From JAVVVD01 sp036652795 (lineage in GTDB: Bacteria; Bacillota; Clostridia; Christensenellales; CAG-138): a stretch of DNA of 64,000 bases. Below are positions 1-8,011 of the stretch, piece by piece. Positions within the stretch are counted from its first letter, which is position 1, and every line of letters starts with the position of its first letter. Under the pieces are notes generated by a model. It was given only the letters and a program-made list of their open reading frames with translations. It made no database searches and was not told where the DNA came from. Made by a program: the position numbers and the translations under genes. The stretch is from positions 1 through 64,000 of the forward strand of contig JAVVVD010000007.1 of assembly GCA_036652795.1 (NCBI GenBank). The letters run 5' to 3'.

Positions 1-908
1 ACGCCGAACTTGCCGGCTGTCATGGAGAAGCCAAGGGCATTCATGATGCCGTCAAAGCCCTTCTTAAGCGCTGCATAGTCTTCGTCAGCCGGATACAGCC
101 AAGAAGTTGAATCCTCACCATTATTACGAGACTGGAATGCAACAACGCCGTTCATAACAGCAACAGTGTATTCCTCTGGACCGCTAATAAAGAATACGCC
201 GTTTACCGGATAGTTGTTGTCGCCATCGTTAGCTTCAGTGTTGAACATAACCGCGTTGCCATCGCTTGATTCTACAATGAAAACATCCGTTGCAGCAGCC
301 ATGTCGGTCACATCATCGTCATCATCAATAGCCTCATGGTACACAGCATAGTCCTTGCCGCCCCTGGTGATTATCAGGCCGTCAGCAGTATGGATGTCGT
401 CGCCAATCTCGCCATTGGAATACACGGCGGTAACCTTAACGTCCTTGGTCTTTTCAGCAATAAGGGTTATGAAGAAATCATATGTTGTAGCCTTGTCTTC
501 CTTTTCAAAGCCAGCATAGACGCTAGCGCCACCGTTAAATGTGGGAAGCGCAGGTGAGGTTGACAAAGTTAAACCAGGGAGATCATTGCCATCAACACCA
601 ATATCATCATCGAGAACGTTGGTTACGGTAACCTTAAGCTCATCATCGGTCGGATCATACTTGGCTGGGATGGTAACGGTGATCTTGGCAGCCATTGTAT
701 AGCCGGCCAGGATGCCCTTGGTGCTGGGATGCTTGACGAGCATGGGATTGCCTGCATCGTCCTCACCGATATCATACAGTGTTACGGCGACCTTAACATC
801 AGGTCCCTTAGGTGTGGTAACTGCGCCAAAGCCGATGCCTGCGAATGCGGTGGCGGCAATTGCGAATACCATCACGAATGCCAGTGCGATTGCGATTGTC
901 TTTTTCAT
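1..908 (-). CDS. Secreted acidic protein of unknown function (3' part cut by window edge)
   Basis: I do not recognise this protein. The frame is open from the ATG at 908 to the left edge, about 302 codons. It begins with a clear Sec signal peptide (MKK, then a hydrophobic stretch, cleavage after the ATAFA motif near residue 23). The mature part is rich in Asp, Gly, Thr and Val, with acidic runs such as DDDDD near residue 180, and resembles beta-rich extracellular or calcium-binding surface proteins. The start is supported by a purine-rich site (AAAGGGG) upstream and by the signal peptide directly after ATG. It is transcribed alone, divergently from the GNAT gene, from a good promoter (1034-1062) through a roughly 120-nt leader that can form hairpins. 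Secretion is confident; the role is unknown. Confidence 0.75.
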   Translation of the reverse strand, partial: MKKTIAIALAFVMVFAIAATAFAGIGFGAVTTPKGPDVKVAVTLYDIGEDDAGNPMLVKHPSTKGILAGYTMAAKITVTIPAKYDPTDDELKVTVTNVLDDDIGVDGNDLPGLTLSTSPALPTFNGGASVYAGFEKEDKATTYDFFITLIAEKTKDVKVTAVYSNGEIGDDIHTADGLIITRGGKDYAVYHEAIDDDDDVTDMAAATDVFIVESSDGNAVMFNTEANDGDNNYPVNGVFFISGPEEYTVAVMNGVVAFQSRNNGEDSTSWLYPADEDYAALKKGFDGIMNALGFSMTAGKFG

Positions 909-936
909 TTTAGTTGAGTCCCCTTTCATATTTTGT

Positions 937-1014
937 GGAGCTGTCAAGCTGGCCGCTCCGGTTTTGCAAGTGTGCGGGGTCGCGCCCCGCTTATGACAAT
1001 GGCAAGCCATTATC
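937..1014 (-). promoter_or_regulatory. Structured 5' leader with three successive hairpins
   Basis: Between the promoter and the secreted-protein start, the minus-strand RNA can form AATGG-CTTG-CCATT (1014-1001), then GCGGGG-CGCGA-CCCCGC (990-974), then GGAGC/GCTCC closing a 13-nt loop (959-937). The linker contains GCAAAACCGG. The element may be a riboswitch, a protein-binding leader or an mRNA stabiliser. I could not match it to a riboswitch class I know. Confidence 0.4.
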
Positions 1015-1033
1015 GATAGATTTCATCCTTATT

Positions 1034-1062
1034 ATGTTAACATCAGCCATTACGGTTGTCAA
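1034..1062 (-). promoter_or_regulatory. Promoter of the secreted-protein gene
   Basis: On the minus strand, TTGACA (1062-1057) and TAACAT (1039-1034) are separated by 17 bases. The -35 box is a perfect sigma-A consensus. Transcription would start near 1027, leaving a leader of about 120 nt before the ATG at 908. Confidence 0.65.
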
Positions 1063-1104
1063 GCAATCCATTAACTAAATGTAATATTTTGTTCGCCCCT
1101 GATA

Positions 1105-1113
1105 TGGTATAAT
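1105..1113 (+). promoter_or_regulatory. Extended -10 promoter of the GNAT-smr pair
   Basis: TGG followed by TATAAT is a perfect extended -10. No convincing -35 box is seen, as is common for extended -10 promoters. Transcription would start near 1120, just before the GGAGG at 1144-1148. Confidence 0.5.
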
Positions 1114-1162
1114 AATCCCAATTCTTCTCGTGCATACCCTAGCGGAGGCAAAGCTTATTTTT

Positions 1163-1861
1163 ATGGATATATATGAATATCTTACTCAAAATACCCTGCT
1201 GCATATTGACATGATAGACGCATTAAAGCGCGGCATCGGCCACATACGCTATGCCGCAGAGGACGGCGTATTGCTGTATAACCGTGTTAGCAGCTCGTAC
1301 CTGATCAGCTGCAAAACGCGGGAGCGTGCAGGGATTATTGCCAAGTCGCTGCCAAGTACAGGTATGGTTACACTGCATCAGGAGGAATATGTCGACCTGT
1401 TTTTAGATTTGGGCTTCATGCCCGAGCTTGAGCGATGCTATCAGGCGGCATATCTGTGCGATATGCCCATGGAGGGCGCGGAGGGCTTTGATATACGGCT
1501 GCTTACAATGGAGCATTTGCCATTTATAATAGAACATTATAATTCTATTGACGACAAAGCGTATATAGAGCAGTGTTTAAAACAGGGGATGTTTGGCGCG
1601 TTTGACGGCGGCGCGCTTATGGGCTTTATCGGCATGCATTTGGAGGGCAGCATGGGTCTTTTGCACATACTTCCTCAATACCGCAAGCGGGGCGTGGGCG
1701 GGGCGCTGGAAGCCTACCTTGTGAATTACCTGCTTGGTTGCGGCCGTATCCCCTATGGTCAGGTAATATATACCAATCAGGCTTCGCTTAATCTTCAGCG
1801 CCGGCTTGGCTTTTCCATATCAAAGGAGCGACTTGTTTGGATATCCAAGCAGGGGGTGTGA
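1163..1861 (+). CDS. GNAT-family N-acetyltransferase (FR47-like)
   Basis: A probable cytosolic acetyl-CoA-dependent acyltransferase of unknown substrate. The C-terminal half has the GNAT fold signature: a beta strand (MGLLHILPQY) followed by the acetyl-CoA loop R-K-R-G-V-G-G, and a final N-Q-A-S-L-N-L-Q-R-R-L-G-F motif, typical of FR47-like members. The N-terminal 110 residues are variable and may bind substrate. I prefer the ATG at 1163 (GGAGG at 1144-1148, rather long spacing); an in-frame GTG at 1130 lies only 10 nt after the predicted transcription start. The next gene begins one base after the stop, so the two are co-transcribed. Confidence 0.8.
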   Translation: MDIYEYLTQNTLLHIDMIDALKRGIGHIRYAAEDGVLLYNRVSSSYLISCKTRERAGIIAKSLPSTGMVTLHQEEYVDLFLDLGFMPELERCYQAAYLCDMPMEGAEGFDIRLLTMEHLPFIIEHYNSIDDKAYIEQCLKQGMFGAFDGGALMGFIGMHLEGSMGLLHILPQYRKRGVGGALEAYLVNYLLGCGRIPYGQVIYTNQASLNLQRRLGFSISKERLVWISKQGV

Positions 1862-1862
1862 T

Positions 1863-2108
1863 ATGCTGACCACAAGTGCGCTAATCGAGTTGAATTTACA
1901 CGGCATGAACATGTTTCAGGCCCGTATCGCGCTGGATGCGGCGCTGCGCTCATCCAATGGAGTATATCGCATACGTGCAATACATGGCTTTCATATGGGC
2001 TGTGCCCTGCGCGATATGATCCGCACCGAATATGCCTCACATCCGCTGGTAAAACGGATCATCACGCAGGAACCCGGCACAACGGTGCTTGTGTTGCGCG
2101 AGTTGTAG
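1863..2108 (+). CDS. Stand-alone Smr-domain protein
   Basis: An 81-residue protein consisting of little more than an Smr (small MutS-related) domain. It has the N-terminal LNLHGM motif (family LDLHG), the central RAIHGF motif (family IHGKG, here with F-H instead of K-G) and the C-terminal HPLVKR...GTTVLVL strand. Smr domains in MutS2 and related proteins act as nucleases on nucleic acids or ribosomes. The domain alone, with the usual H-G-x-G turn altered to H-G-F-H-M-G, may have modified activity. It starts with ATG one base after the GNAT stop, implying translational coupling. Confidence 0.8.
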   Translation: MLTTSALIELNLHGMNMFQARIALDAALRSSNGVYRIRAIHGFHMGCALRDMIRTEYASHPLVKRIITQEPGTTVLVLREL

Positions 2109-2113
2109 CGTTG

Positions 2114-2142
2114 TTGCTAGCTGCATTATTTTATCGTATAAT
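2114..2142 (+). promoter_or_regulatory. Promoter of the 2200 membrane-protein gene
   Basis: TTGCTA (2114-2119) and TATAAT (2137-2142) are separated by 17 bases, directly downstream of the smr stop codon. The -10 box is perfect and the -35 box matches four of six positions. Confidence 0.55.
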
Positions 2143-2199
2143 CGTCATATAGGCGGAATTATTTTGATCTGAAATAATAATAATAAGGGAGACATGCCA

Positions 2200-2904
2200 A
2201 TGAGATATTCCCGCAACAAACGCTATTTTTTCCCAAGGCGTATAGGCACGGCGGTGCTCATGCTGCTAAGCGGCCTGCTTACAGCTACGCTAGGTCTTGA
2301 CAAGGGAATAATGCTGTCGCTGATTATCGGCTGCGTGCTGCTGTTGGGCGGAATAGCCATGTTTGCGCTTGCCGTAAGCACCAAGCTGATCAAGGATTCG
2401 GCGCTTGACGAGCAGCGCGACCTGTTTGCCGCAGACGCGGTGTCGCGCGCCATGAATCACTTTGGGCTTACCAGCGAGGCCGTTGACGCCCATGAACCGG
2501 TCGTTATCAAAACCTATTATTTCAACACAAAGGACGCTCCTGCTCTTGTTAAAATAGGTAAGGATGGAGTGCCGCGCGCCAATAACTGCGAGGCGCTGGT
2601 GCTGCTGTTTTCCAATGATACGCTATATTGGTACGACTTCAAGTTCTCTCTCGTATTCAAAGACGAGATCACAAACACCCCCGATACCATCCTTTATACC
2701 GATATAAAAAACGTAGCCGCAGAAGCTGCAAAGCTCCCCTGCGAAACCACCCGCTGGAAAAAGATATTTGTCAATTGCAAGCACTTTAAAATTGAAAGCG
2801 CGGATAAGACCTTGTCCGCATACCTAGCCACACCCGATATGCAGACCACGGTAGACGAGGTTAAGGCCTTTTTGCGCCGCATGAGAAAAACCGCCGCCAA
2901 ATAA
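2200..2904 (+). CDS. Two-helix membrane protein of unknown function
   Basis: I do not recognise a named family. The protein starts with a basic stretch (RYSRNKRYFFPRR), then two hydrophobic helices (about residues 15-60) separated by a short turn, then a soluble domain of about 170 residues. The soluble part has alternating strands (V-V-I-K-T-Y-Y-F, L-Y-W-Y-D-F-K-F-S-L-V-F) and a conserved-looking W-K-K-I-F-V. I chose the second of two ATGs (2194 and 2200) because GGGAG lies two bases from the first but eight from the second. It has its own promoter (2114-2142) and is monocistronic. It probably faces the cytoplasm with its C-terminus. Confidence 0.7.
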   Translation: MRYSRNKRYFFPRRIGTAVLMLLSGLLTATLGLDKGIMLSLIIGCVLLLGGIAMFALAVSTKLIKDSALDEQRDLFAADAVSRAMNHFGLTSEAVDAHEPVVIKTYYFNTKDAPALVKIGKDGVPRANNCEALVLLFSNDTLYWYDFKFSLVFKDEITNTPDTILYTDIKNVAAEAAKLPCETTRWKKIFVNCKHFKIESADKTLSAYLATPDMQTTVDEVKAFLRRMRKTAAK

Positions 2905-3006
2905 CAGCGATATTAGATCAAGCGTCGAATTTCCGCCTTACGTAATTGGTGGCAAGGCAGGCCATCATATTATGGCCACAATCTATATCAAGGAGGACAT
3001 CCCCCA

Positions 3007-3879
3007 GTGCAAAAATTCTGCATCGCAACAGATTCCGGCTGTGATCTAGCAGCCGATTTCTGCCGCAGCCGTAATCTCATCACCTATCAAATGAAATACA
3101 TAGTGAACGATAAGGAATATACGGATACATCGGAGGTTTCCGATATCAAGCGTTTTTATGCCGACATGCGATCCGGCGCAGCCCCTAAGACCACACAGAT
3201 ACCACCGTATGACCTTATAAACTTCTGGAAATCCCTTCTGCCACTTGATCTGCCAATCGTGCATCTTGGAATAGGCAGCGCCATATCCGGCACATATTCA
3301 AACGCTGTGGCCGCAAGGGAGATGTTTCTTGCGGAGCATCCCGGCGTACAGCTCTACCTTATCGACTCCACCCTTGCCTCGCTCGCCTACGGTATGCTGC
3401 TCATCAAGGCCGCCGATATGCGCGATGATGGCAAATCCGCCGTGGAATGTGTGGACTGGATTGAATCCCATAAAGCGCTGATAAACGCCTATTTCACCAC
3501 CAATGATCTTGTATATCTGCAACGGGGCGGCAGGTTGGGCCTGGCCAGCGCGATTGTTGGCAGCGTACTCAACATAAACCCCATTCTTAAGCTGGATGAT
3601 GCAGGCAGTATCGTTATTCACGACAAAACACGCGGACGCAAGGGTGCGTTTAAGCGTATTTGTGAAATTATAGAGCGCACATGCATAGCGCCGCAGGAAC
3701 AAACGCTGTACGTCTGCCATTCGGATATGGATCACGACGAGCTAGTCACAATCGGGGATTCGCTAAAAGAGCGGTTTGGCTTCACCGATGTGTTCTATAC
3801 CTTCATAGGCCCAATCGTAGGGGCGCATACCGGCCCCGGGCTCTATTCCGTATTTTTCTACGGCAAGCCACGCACATAG
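3007..3879 (+). CDS. DegV family fatty-acid-binding protein
   Basis: A 290-residue DegV/FakB-type protein, the usual family length. FakB proteins present a fatty acid to the kinase FakA for entry into phospholipids. Seen here: the N-terminal ATDSGCDL motif (residues 7-14), the TTQIPP segment that contacts the carboxylate, G-S-A-I-S-G-T-Y-S-N (about 92-101), an R-G-G-R-L turn and a C-terminal GPIVGAHTGPG motif. It starts at GTG with AAGGAGG eight to nine bases upstream. No fakA lies nearby, and the gene is monocistronic, ending at the terminator at 3920-3949. Confidence 0.88.
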   Translation: MQKFCIATDSGCDLAADFCRSRNLITYQMKYIVNDKEYTDTSEVSDIKRFYADMRSGAAPKTTQIPPYDLINFWKSLLPLDLPIVHLGIGSAISGTYSNAVAAREMFLAEHPGVQLYLIDSTLASLAYGMLLIKAADMRDDGKSAVECVDWIESHKALINAYFTTNDLVYLQRGGRLGLASAIVGSVLNINPILKLDDAGSIVIHDKTRGRKGAFKRICEIIERTCIAPQEQTLYVCHSDMDHDELVTIGDSLKERFGFTDVFYTFIGPIVGAHTGPGLYSVFFYGKPRT

Positions 3880-3919
3880 TAAGTGCGGCAATAGTCTCAA
3901 TTGATTATACGTTTAACGC

Positions 3920-3949
3920 AAAAGGGTGTTTTTTATAAAACACCCTTTT
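3920..3949. terminator. Bidirectional terminator
   Basis: A 13-bp perfect stem AAAAGGGTGTTTT / AAAACACCCTTTT with a TTAT loop, flanked by A and T runs on both sides. It lies between the convergent degV and BTAD regulator genes and can serve both strands. Confidence 0.85.
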
Positions 3950-4045
3950 AAAAACCAAAATTTTAGCAATATCGCGCCCCGTATTCAATCGCGTCTAAAA
4001 TCCATGATGCTCAAAGTGGCAGCGCCTAATATACGGCTGTTTACC

Positions 4046-5230
4046 TCAATACTCCTTAGATATATCCAACGGGCGCAGCTTATAGGAAAGTGTGATTGCC
4101 GTATCCATGCACTGCTCATAAAACAGCTGCTTAATGCGCTCCATCGCCATGCCGGCGGTATCGTAGGTTGTGGCGGGCATCAGCAAAATATACTGAGTAC
4201 TGCTGTAGCGGCATATCGTATCACCGTTACGCGTATTTGCGCGAACTATTGCGTTTAGCTTATTCATCGTGCTTTCCAGCGAAAGCGCACTCTTACTTTC
4301 GTTGTCGCTCAGGCTCAGCAGCACCATAAACATCGTTGTATTATAGCGCTGAAGCAGTCTGCGCTGTAGCTCAAATATCTCGGCAAATACCGCATAATCG
4401 CAAACATACGCGCCGCTAAGCCTTTGTCCGGACAAAAGGTATTGCTGTATCTTATCAATATCCGTCTCCGTACGCTCCCCTGCGCGCATAAGGCGCTCAT
4501 ACTCAGTGCGCGCAGATTCGCCCTGTCTTTCTCTGCCAATAACGCCATGGTGCTGATATTGTAAAAATGCATCCTCGCCGCGGCCCGTCTGCGATAATGC
4601 TACCATAAGCTCGGCATTTATACGCTCATCCAGCGGCTCTACATCCAGCGCTTTGCGACAAATCTGAACAATACGGCTATAATCCTGCTGTGCTTTAAGC
4701 ATATCCACCAGATTATACAGGCTACCAAGGTATATGTCGCGATAATATGCCGCTTTGCCCACAACCCAGTTTTCCCCCTCGGACGCCGGCAGCAGCGGCC
4801 CTGTGTACATATCCACAGCCCTGCTTAGCAGATCCTGCTTCTTGGCCGTATCCTTAGTCCAATCCGCTTCCTTAGTCAGGCGCTCCATCTCCAGCACATC
4901 TATCTCACAGCTTAGGTTTGTATTCCAGCAATAGCCCCCGCGGCTTGTGATCACAGAATTTTCAAGTGCAGTAATGCCGCTTTCATCCACCATACAGCGA
5001 TAGCGGTGCAGCAGAGTACGCAATGCGGTAGCTGGATTTATGCTGTTTCTGTCTATCCATATATTGGCGAGCAGCTCCTCATGAGTAGCACTCTTCCCCT
5101 GCTTTAAAATAAGATATTCCAAAAGTTGCCGTGTTTTTTTGGACTGCTGCAATCTTGGCAGCATTACCTTGCCGCTAACAATCACTTCAAACCCGCCCAG
5201 CAGCTTAATCTGTACACTCTGATTTGCCAT
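4046..5230 (-). CDS. BTAD-type (SARP-like) transcriptional regulator with degenerate GGDEF-like C-terminus
   Basis: A cytosolic DNA-binding regulator. Residues 1-95 form an OmpR-type winged helix (IKLLGGFEV start, the QSKKTRQLLEYLIL helix, GGYCW near the end). Residues 100-240 form a helical BTAD repeat (A-L-D-V-E-P-L-D-E-R-I-N-A-E-L). The last 130 residues resemble a nucleotidyl-cyclase/GGDEF fold (T-R-N-G-D-T-I-C-R-Y-S-S-T-Q-Y-I-L-L) but without the GGDEF catalytic signature. I chose ATG 5230 over GTG 5236 because GAGG is five bases upstream of the ATG and the GTG overlaps it. It starts 10 bases after the pilT-like stop, so the two form an operon. Ligand and targets are unknown. Confidence 0.78.
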   Translation of the reverse strand: MANQSVQIKLLGGFEVIVSGKVMLPRLQQSKKTRQLLEYLILKQGKSATHEELLANIWIDRNSINPATALRTLLHRYRCMVDESGITALENSVITSRGGYCWNTNLSCEIDVLEMERLTKEADWTKDTAKKQDLLSRAVDMYTGPLLPASEGENWVVGKAAYYRDIYLGSLYNLVDMLKAQQDYSRIVQICRKALDVEPLDERINAELMVALSQTGRGEDAFLQYQHHGVIGRERQGESARTEYERLMRAGERTETDIDKIQQYLLSGQRLSGAYVCDYAVFAEIFELQRRLLQRYNTTMFMVLLSLSDNESKSALSLESTMNKLNAIVRANTRNGDTICRYSSTQYILLMPATTYDTAGMAMERIKQLFYEQCMDTAITLSYKLRPLDISKEY

Positions 5231-5240
5231 ACACACCTCT

Positions 5241-6299
5241 TCAATTCAGCTTTTTCTTCATTTGCTCCGAATCCGCAGCATATATAATAGCGTTGGCCTT
5301 GCTTATCCTGCCCTCGCTATATAGCCTTAATATATCGGCGTCCATGCTGCGCATTCCCTGCGCCGCGCCGGAGAATATCACGCTATCCATCTGGTGTACC
5401 TTGTTTTCGCGTATCATGTTCTGTATGGCGCTGTTGGTTATCATTATTTCAAATGCCACCTCGCGCCGGCCGTTCACGGCCGGAATAAGCTGCTGGCTTA
5501 CCACGGCCTTAAGCGTCATTGATAGCTGTGTGCGTATTTGTGCTTGCTGCCCTGCCGGGAAAACGTCGATTATTCGGTCTATTGTGTTGGCCGCGCCTAT
5601 TGTGTGCAATGTGGAAAGCACAAGCTGGCCTGTTTCCGCTGCGCTCAACGCTGTCTGCATGGTTTCAAGATCACGCATCTCACCCACAAATATCACATCC
5701 GGCGCCTGTCTCAGCGCCGCCCTTAGCGCAGCAGCATAGCTGAGCGTATCATTCTCTACCTCGCGCTGGCTGATTATACTGTGTTTAGGTGAATGTACGT
5801 ATTCTATAGGATCCTCTATCGTAATTATATGGTTCTGCGCCGAAGCATTTACGCTATCTATCATACATGCGAGTGTTGTGGATTTACCGCTGCCCACAGC
5901 GCCCGTTACAAGCACAATGCCCTTGCGCACCCTGGTAAGCTGTATTATGGCGGCTGGTATATTGAATTCTACGGGGTCCGGTATACAAAATGGCAGCACG
6001 CGCAATACAAGCGAATACGCCCCGCGCTGCTTGTATGCGTTACAGCGGAACCTGCCGACGCCATCTAGGGCAAGCGAAAAATCATCGTCGCCATCCCGTA
6101 CTATCCTGTCGGTTCCGCGCGCACCGTTTAGCCCGTACGCCTGACGTGTCAGCGCCTCAGCATCCTGCGGCGTTATCACAGCATCGCCCAACTGGTTAAC
6201 CTGTCCGTCTATCTTTACAGATACGCACACGCCCGGCATTATGAATACATCGGATGCATTCAGCTCCACCGCATTTTTCAGTATTTCTTTAAGCTCCAT
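5241..6299 (-). CDS. PilT/GspE-type secretion ATPase (twitching-motility family)
   Basis: A 352-residue hexameric ATPase of the PilT family, which in other bacteria powers pilus retraction at the membrane. Visible motifs: the N-terminal ASDVFI...DG motif, Walker A GAVGSGKS at residues 133-140, the aspartate box I-T-I-E-D-P-I-E, Walker B D-V-I-F-V-G-E-M-R-D, the His box S-T-L-H-T and the C-terminal A-I-Q-N-M-I-R-E-N motif corresponding to AIRNLIREGK of PilT. GGGGG precedes the ATG. No pilin, PilB, PilC or prepilin peptidase gene lies in the window. It shares a transcript with the BTAD regulator. Confidence 0.9.
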   Translation of the reverse strand: MELKEILKNAVELNASDVFIMPGVCVSVKIDGQVNQLGDAVITPQDAEALTRQAYGLNGARGTDRIVRDGDDDFSLALDGVGRFRCNAYKQRGAYSLVLRVLPFCIPDPVEFNIPAAIIQLTRVRKGIVLVTGAVGSGKSTTLACMIDSVNASAQNHIITIEDPIEYVHSPKHSIISQREVENDTLSYAAALRAALRQAPDVIFVGEMRDLETMQTALSAAETGQLVLSTLHTIGAANTIDRIIDVFPAGQQAQIRTQLSMTLKAVVSQQLIPAVNGRREVAFEIMITNSAIQNMIRENKVHQMDSVIFSGAAQGMRSMDADILRLYSEGRISKANAIIYAADSEQMKKKLN

Positions 6300-6362
6300 T
6301 GATTTACCCCCGACTTATTCCATTGGGTGCGCATATGCTGCATAACATCTGATTTGTTACAT

Positions 6363-6371
6363 AGTATAGCA
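6363..6371 (-). promoter_or_regulatory. Extended -10 promoter of the pilT-like operon
   Basis: On the minus strand, TGC precedes TATACT 60-70 bases before the pilT-like start. A weak TTGTGC lies 18 bases upstream. The imperfect repeat CTGT-TAC-ACAG lies in the spacer. Confidence 0.4.
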
Positions 6372-6421
6372 TGTTCCTGTGTAACAGCACAACGATTATA
6401 TGTAATTATTTATCGTTTTTT

Positions 6422-7648
6422 TCACATAAATCGCTGCCCTATACCGTAGTTTTCAAGCACATAATCTATATCCTTATCACCCCTGCCGGAGAGATTGACC
6501 AATATAGACCCCGTATTATGCTCCTTTGCATACGCTATCGCATATGCCAACGCGTGCGCGCTCTCTAGGGCGGGGATTATTCCTTCGCACCGGCACAGCA
6601 TAAAAAATGCTTCCATTGCCTGTTCGTCGTCTATCCCTACATACTTCACTCTGCCCGTATCGTGCAGGTATGCATGCTCCGGCCCCACGGCCGGATAATC
6701 AAGTCCGCTAGCAACTGAATACACTGGCAGTGGCGCGCCCGACTCATCCTGCAACAGATAGCTTTCGAATCCATGCAGCACACCCTTTTTACCATATGCC
6801 AGGCTTGCGGCATTGTCGCCTGCCGCGCTGCCGCGGCCCATCGGCTCCACACCATACAGCTCCACAGGATCGGCAAGAAATGGCACCAACATTCCTGCCG
6901 CATTGCTGCCGCCGCCAACGCTTGCGCATACTGCATCCGGCATTAAGCCCGTCATTTCAAGGAACTGCTCACGTGCCTCCTGCCCCACTACCAGTTGAAA
7001 ATCCCTCACCATCTTAGGAAATGGATGCGGACCTACCGCCGAACCAATGCAATATATCGCATCGTCATGCTCGTGCAGATACGCCTCGAACGCGGCGTCC
7101 ACCGCCTCCTTTAGTGTAGCCGCGCCATGCGTAACAGGCACTACCCGTGCCCCCAGCATACGCATACGCGTCACATTGGGCGCCTGTTTTTTGATATCCG
7201 TCTCTCCCATATACACATCGCATTCCATCCCAAAGTATGCCGCCGCCGTAGCCAATGCAACGCCGTGCTGCCCTGCGCCGGTTTCGGCTATAAGCTTCTT
7301 TTTGCCCATATATTTTGCCAGTAGCCCCTCGCCCATACAATGGTTAAGCTTATGGGCGCCCGTGTGGTTGAGATCCTCACGCTTGAGGTATATCTGGCAT
7401 TTGCTTATCCGGCGGCTTAGTCGTTCGCAATGATACACCGGAGTAGCGCGTCCCTGAAACTCCTTACGTATGCGTCTAAGCTCGGCGATAAACTGCGCAC
7501 TGCGGCATATAGTCTCATATGCATCATCGATCTCCTTAAACACGGGCACAAGTTCTTTTGGCAAATACTGTCCGCCGTATTCGCCAAACCTTCCCTCCGC
7601 ATCCGGGAAGCGTTTTTGATAGTTTTCAAAGTCCTTATAATCCATCAT
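6422..7648 (-). CDS. trpB: Tryptophan synthase beta chain
   Basis: A PLP enzyme that condenses indole and serine to tryptophan. All key parts are present: the GRFGEYGGQYLP N-terminus, H-T-G-A-H-K with PLP Lys100, the phosphate loop GGGSNA, and the C-terminal S-G-R-G-D-K-D. At 408 residues it fits the TrpB1 type. No trpA, trpC or other trp gene is adjacent, so it may act alone on salvaged indole or with a distant TrpA. Expression is controlled by a Trp-type T-box leader (7721-7962). There is no ribosome site at the ATG; the start overlaps the stop of a 13-codon upstream frame. It is monocistronic, with the pilT-like promoter starting soon after. Confidence 0.93.
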   Translation of the reverse strand: MMDYKDFENYQKRFPDAEGRFGEYGGQYLPKELVPVFKEIDDAYETICRSAQFIAELRRIRKEFQGRATPVYHCERLSRRISKCQIYLKREDLNHTGAHKLNHCMGEGLLAKYMGKKKLIAETGAGQHGVALATAAAYFGMECDVYMGETDIKKQAPNVTRMRMLGARVVPVTHGAATLKEAVDAAFEAYLHEHDDAIYCIGSAVGPHPFPKMVRDFQLVVGQEAREQFLEMTGLMPDAVCASVGGGSNAAGMLVPFLADPVELYGVEPMGRGSAAGDNAASLAYGKKGVLHGFESYLLQDESGAPLPVYSVASGLDYPAVGPEHAYLHDTGRVKYVGIDDEQAMEAFFMLCRCEGIIPALESAHALAYAIAYAKEHNTGSILVNLSGRGDKDIDYVLENYGIGQRFM

Positions 7649-7686
7649 TTGTCTGTTGTGTGCCGTGCTGTTGGCCGCAGCGGCAT
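7645..7686 (-). CDS. Possible 13-codon upstream ORF coupled to trpB
   Basis: The frame reads MPLRPTARHTTDK and ends at a TGA that overlaps the trpB start (AAATGATGG). A GAAAGG lies just upstream of its ATG, although closer than ideal. It contains no Trp codon, so it is not a classical attenuator peptide. It would explain how ribosomes reach the trpB start, which has no Shine-Dalgarno of its own. It could also be chance. Confidence 0.35.
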   Translation of the reverse strand: MPLRPTARHTTDK

Positions 7687-7720
7687 TTCCTTTCTTAAAT
7701 TATATTAAATATTTTATGGC

Positions 7721-7962
7721 AAAAAAATACGCCCCGCCGCATCCACAAAGGATGCAACAAGGACGATGTAATCTCACCGCGATACCACCTTGTTTCCCGG
7801 CAAAGCCGAGCAAACTCATGCAGAGATGCCAACACACCCCCCACGCTGTAACGGGCGCAACCCGTTGCGGGATACTAAGCGGGAATCCGCCTTTCGCCGC
7901 ACGCTCGATGGCCCATTTGCAAGTCCGTTTCCTGCGGGTTTCCAGCACCCCCGCTCTCTGTA
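7721..7962 (-). ncRNA. T-box leader (tryptophan type) of trpB
   Basis: On the minus strand the leader begins with AGAGAG (7959-7954), the Stem I base/K-turn motif, followed by GGTGCTGGAAACCC. A TGG in an AAATGGGCC context (7915-7913) is the likely specifier codon, matching Trp. The invariant T-box sequence AACAAGGTGGTATCGCGG spans 7794-7777. It is followed by a terminator whose outer stem CGTCC/GGGCG and inner stem GCATCC/GGATGC end in seven T (7765-7721). AACAAGG can instead pair with CCTTGTT of the terminator side, the expected switch. Uncharged tRNA-Trp would allow read-through into trpB. Confidence 0.92.
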
Positions 7963-8011
7963 AAGGCGTACCTTGCTTTACTTCCATCTCAAAGCTGTAT
8001 TTATTGCACTG

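Noticed and set aside
937..1014. Cyclic-di-GMP riboswitch for the secreted-protein leader
   Set aside because: The hairpins and conserved bases of c-di-GMP-I and -II aptamers are not present; only general structure is seen.
2960..2977. GGCCAT-N6-ATGGCC inverted repeat before degV as a terminator or operator
   Set aside because: Only a 6-bp stem without a T run and not clearly placed relative to a promoter.
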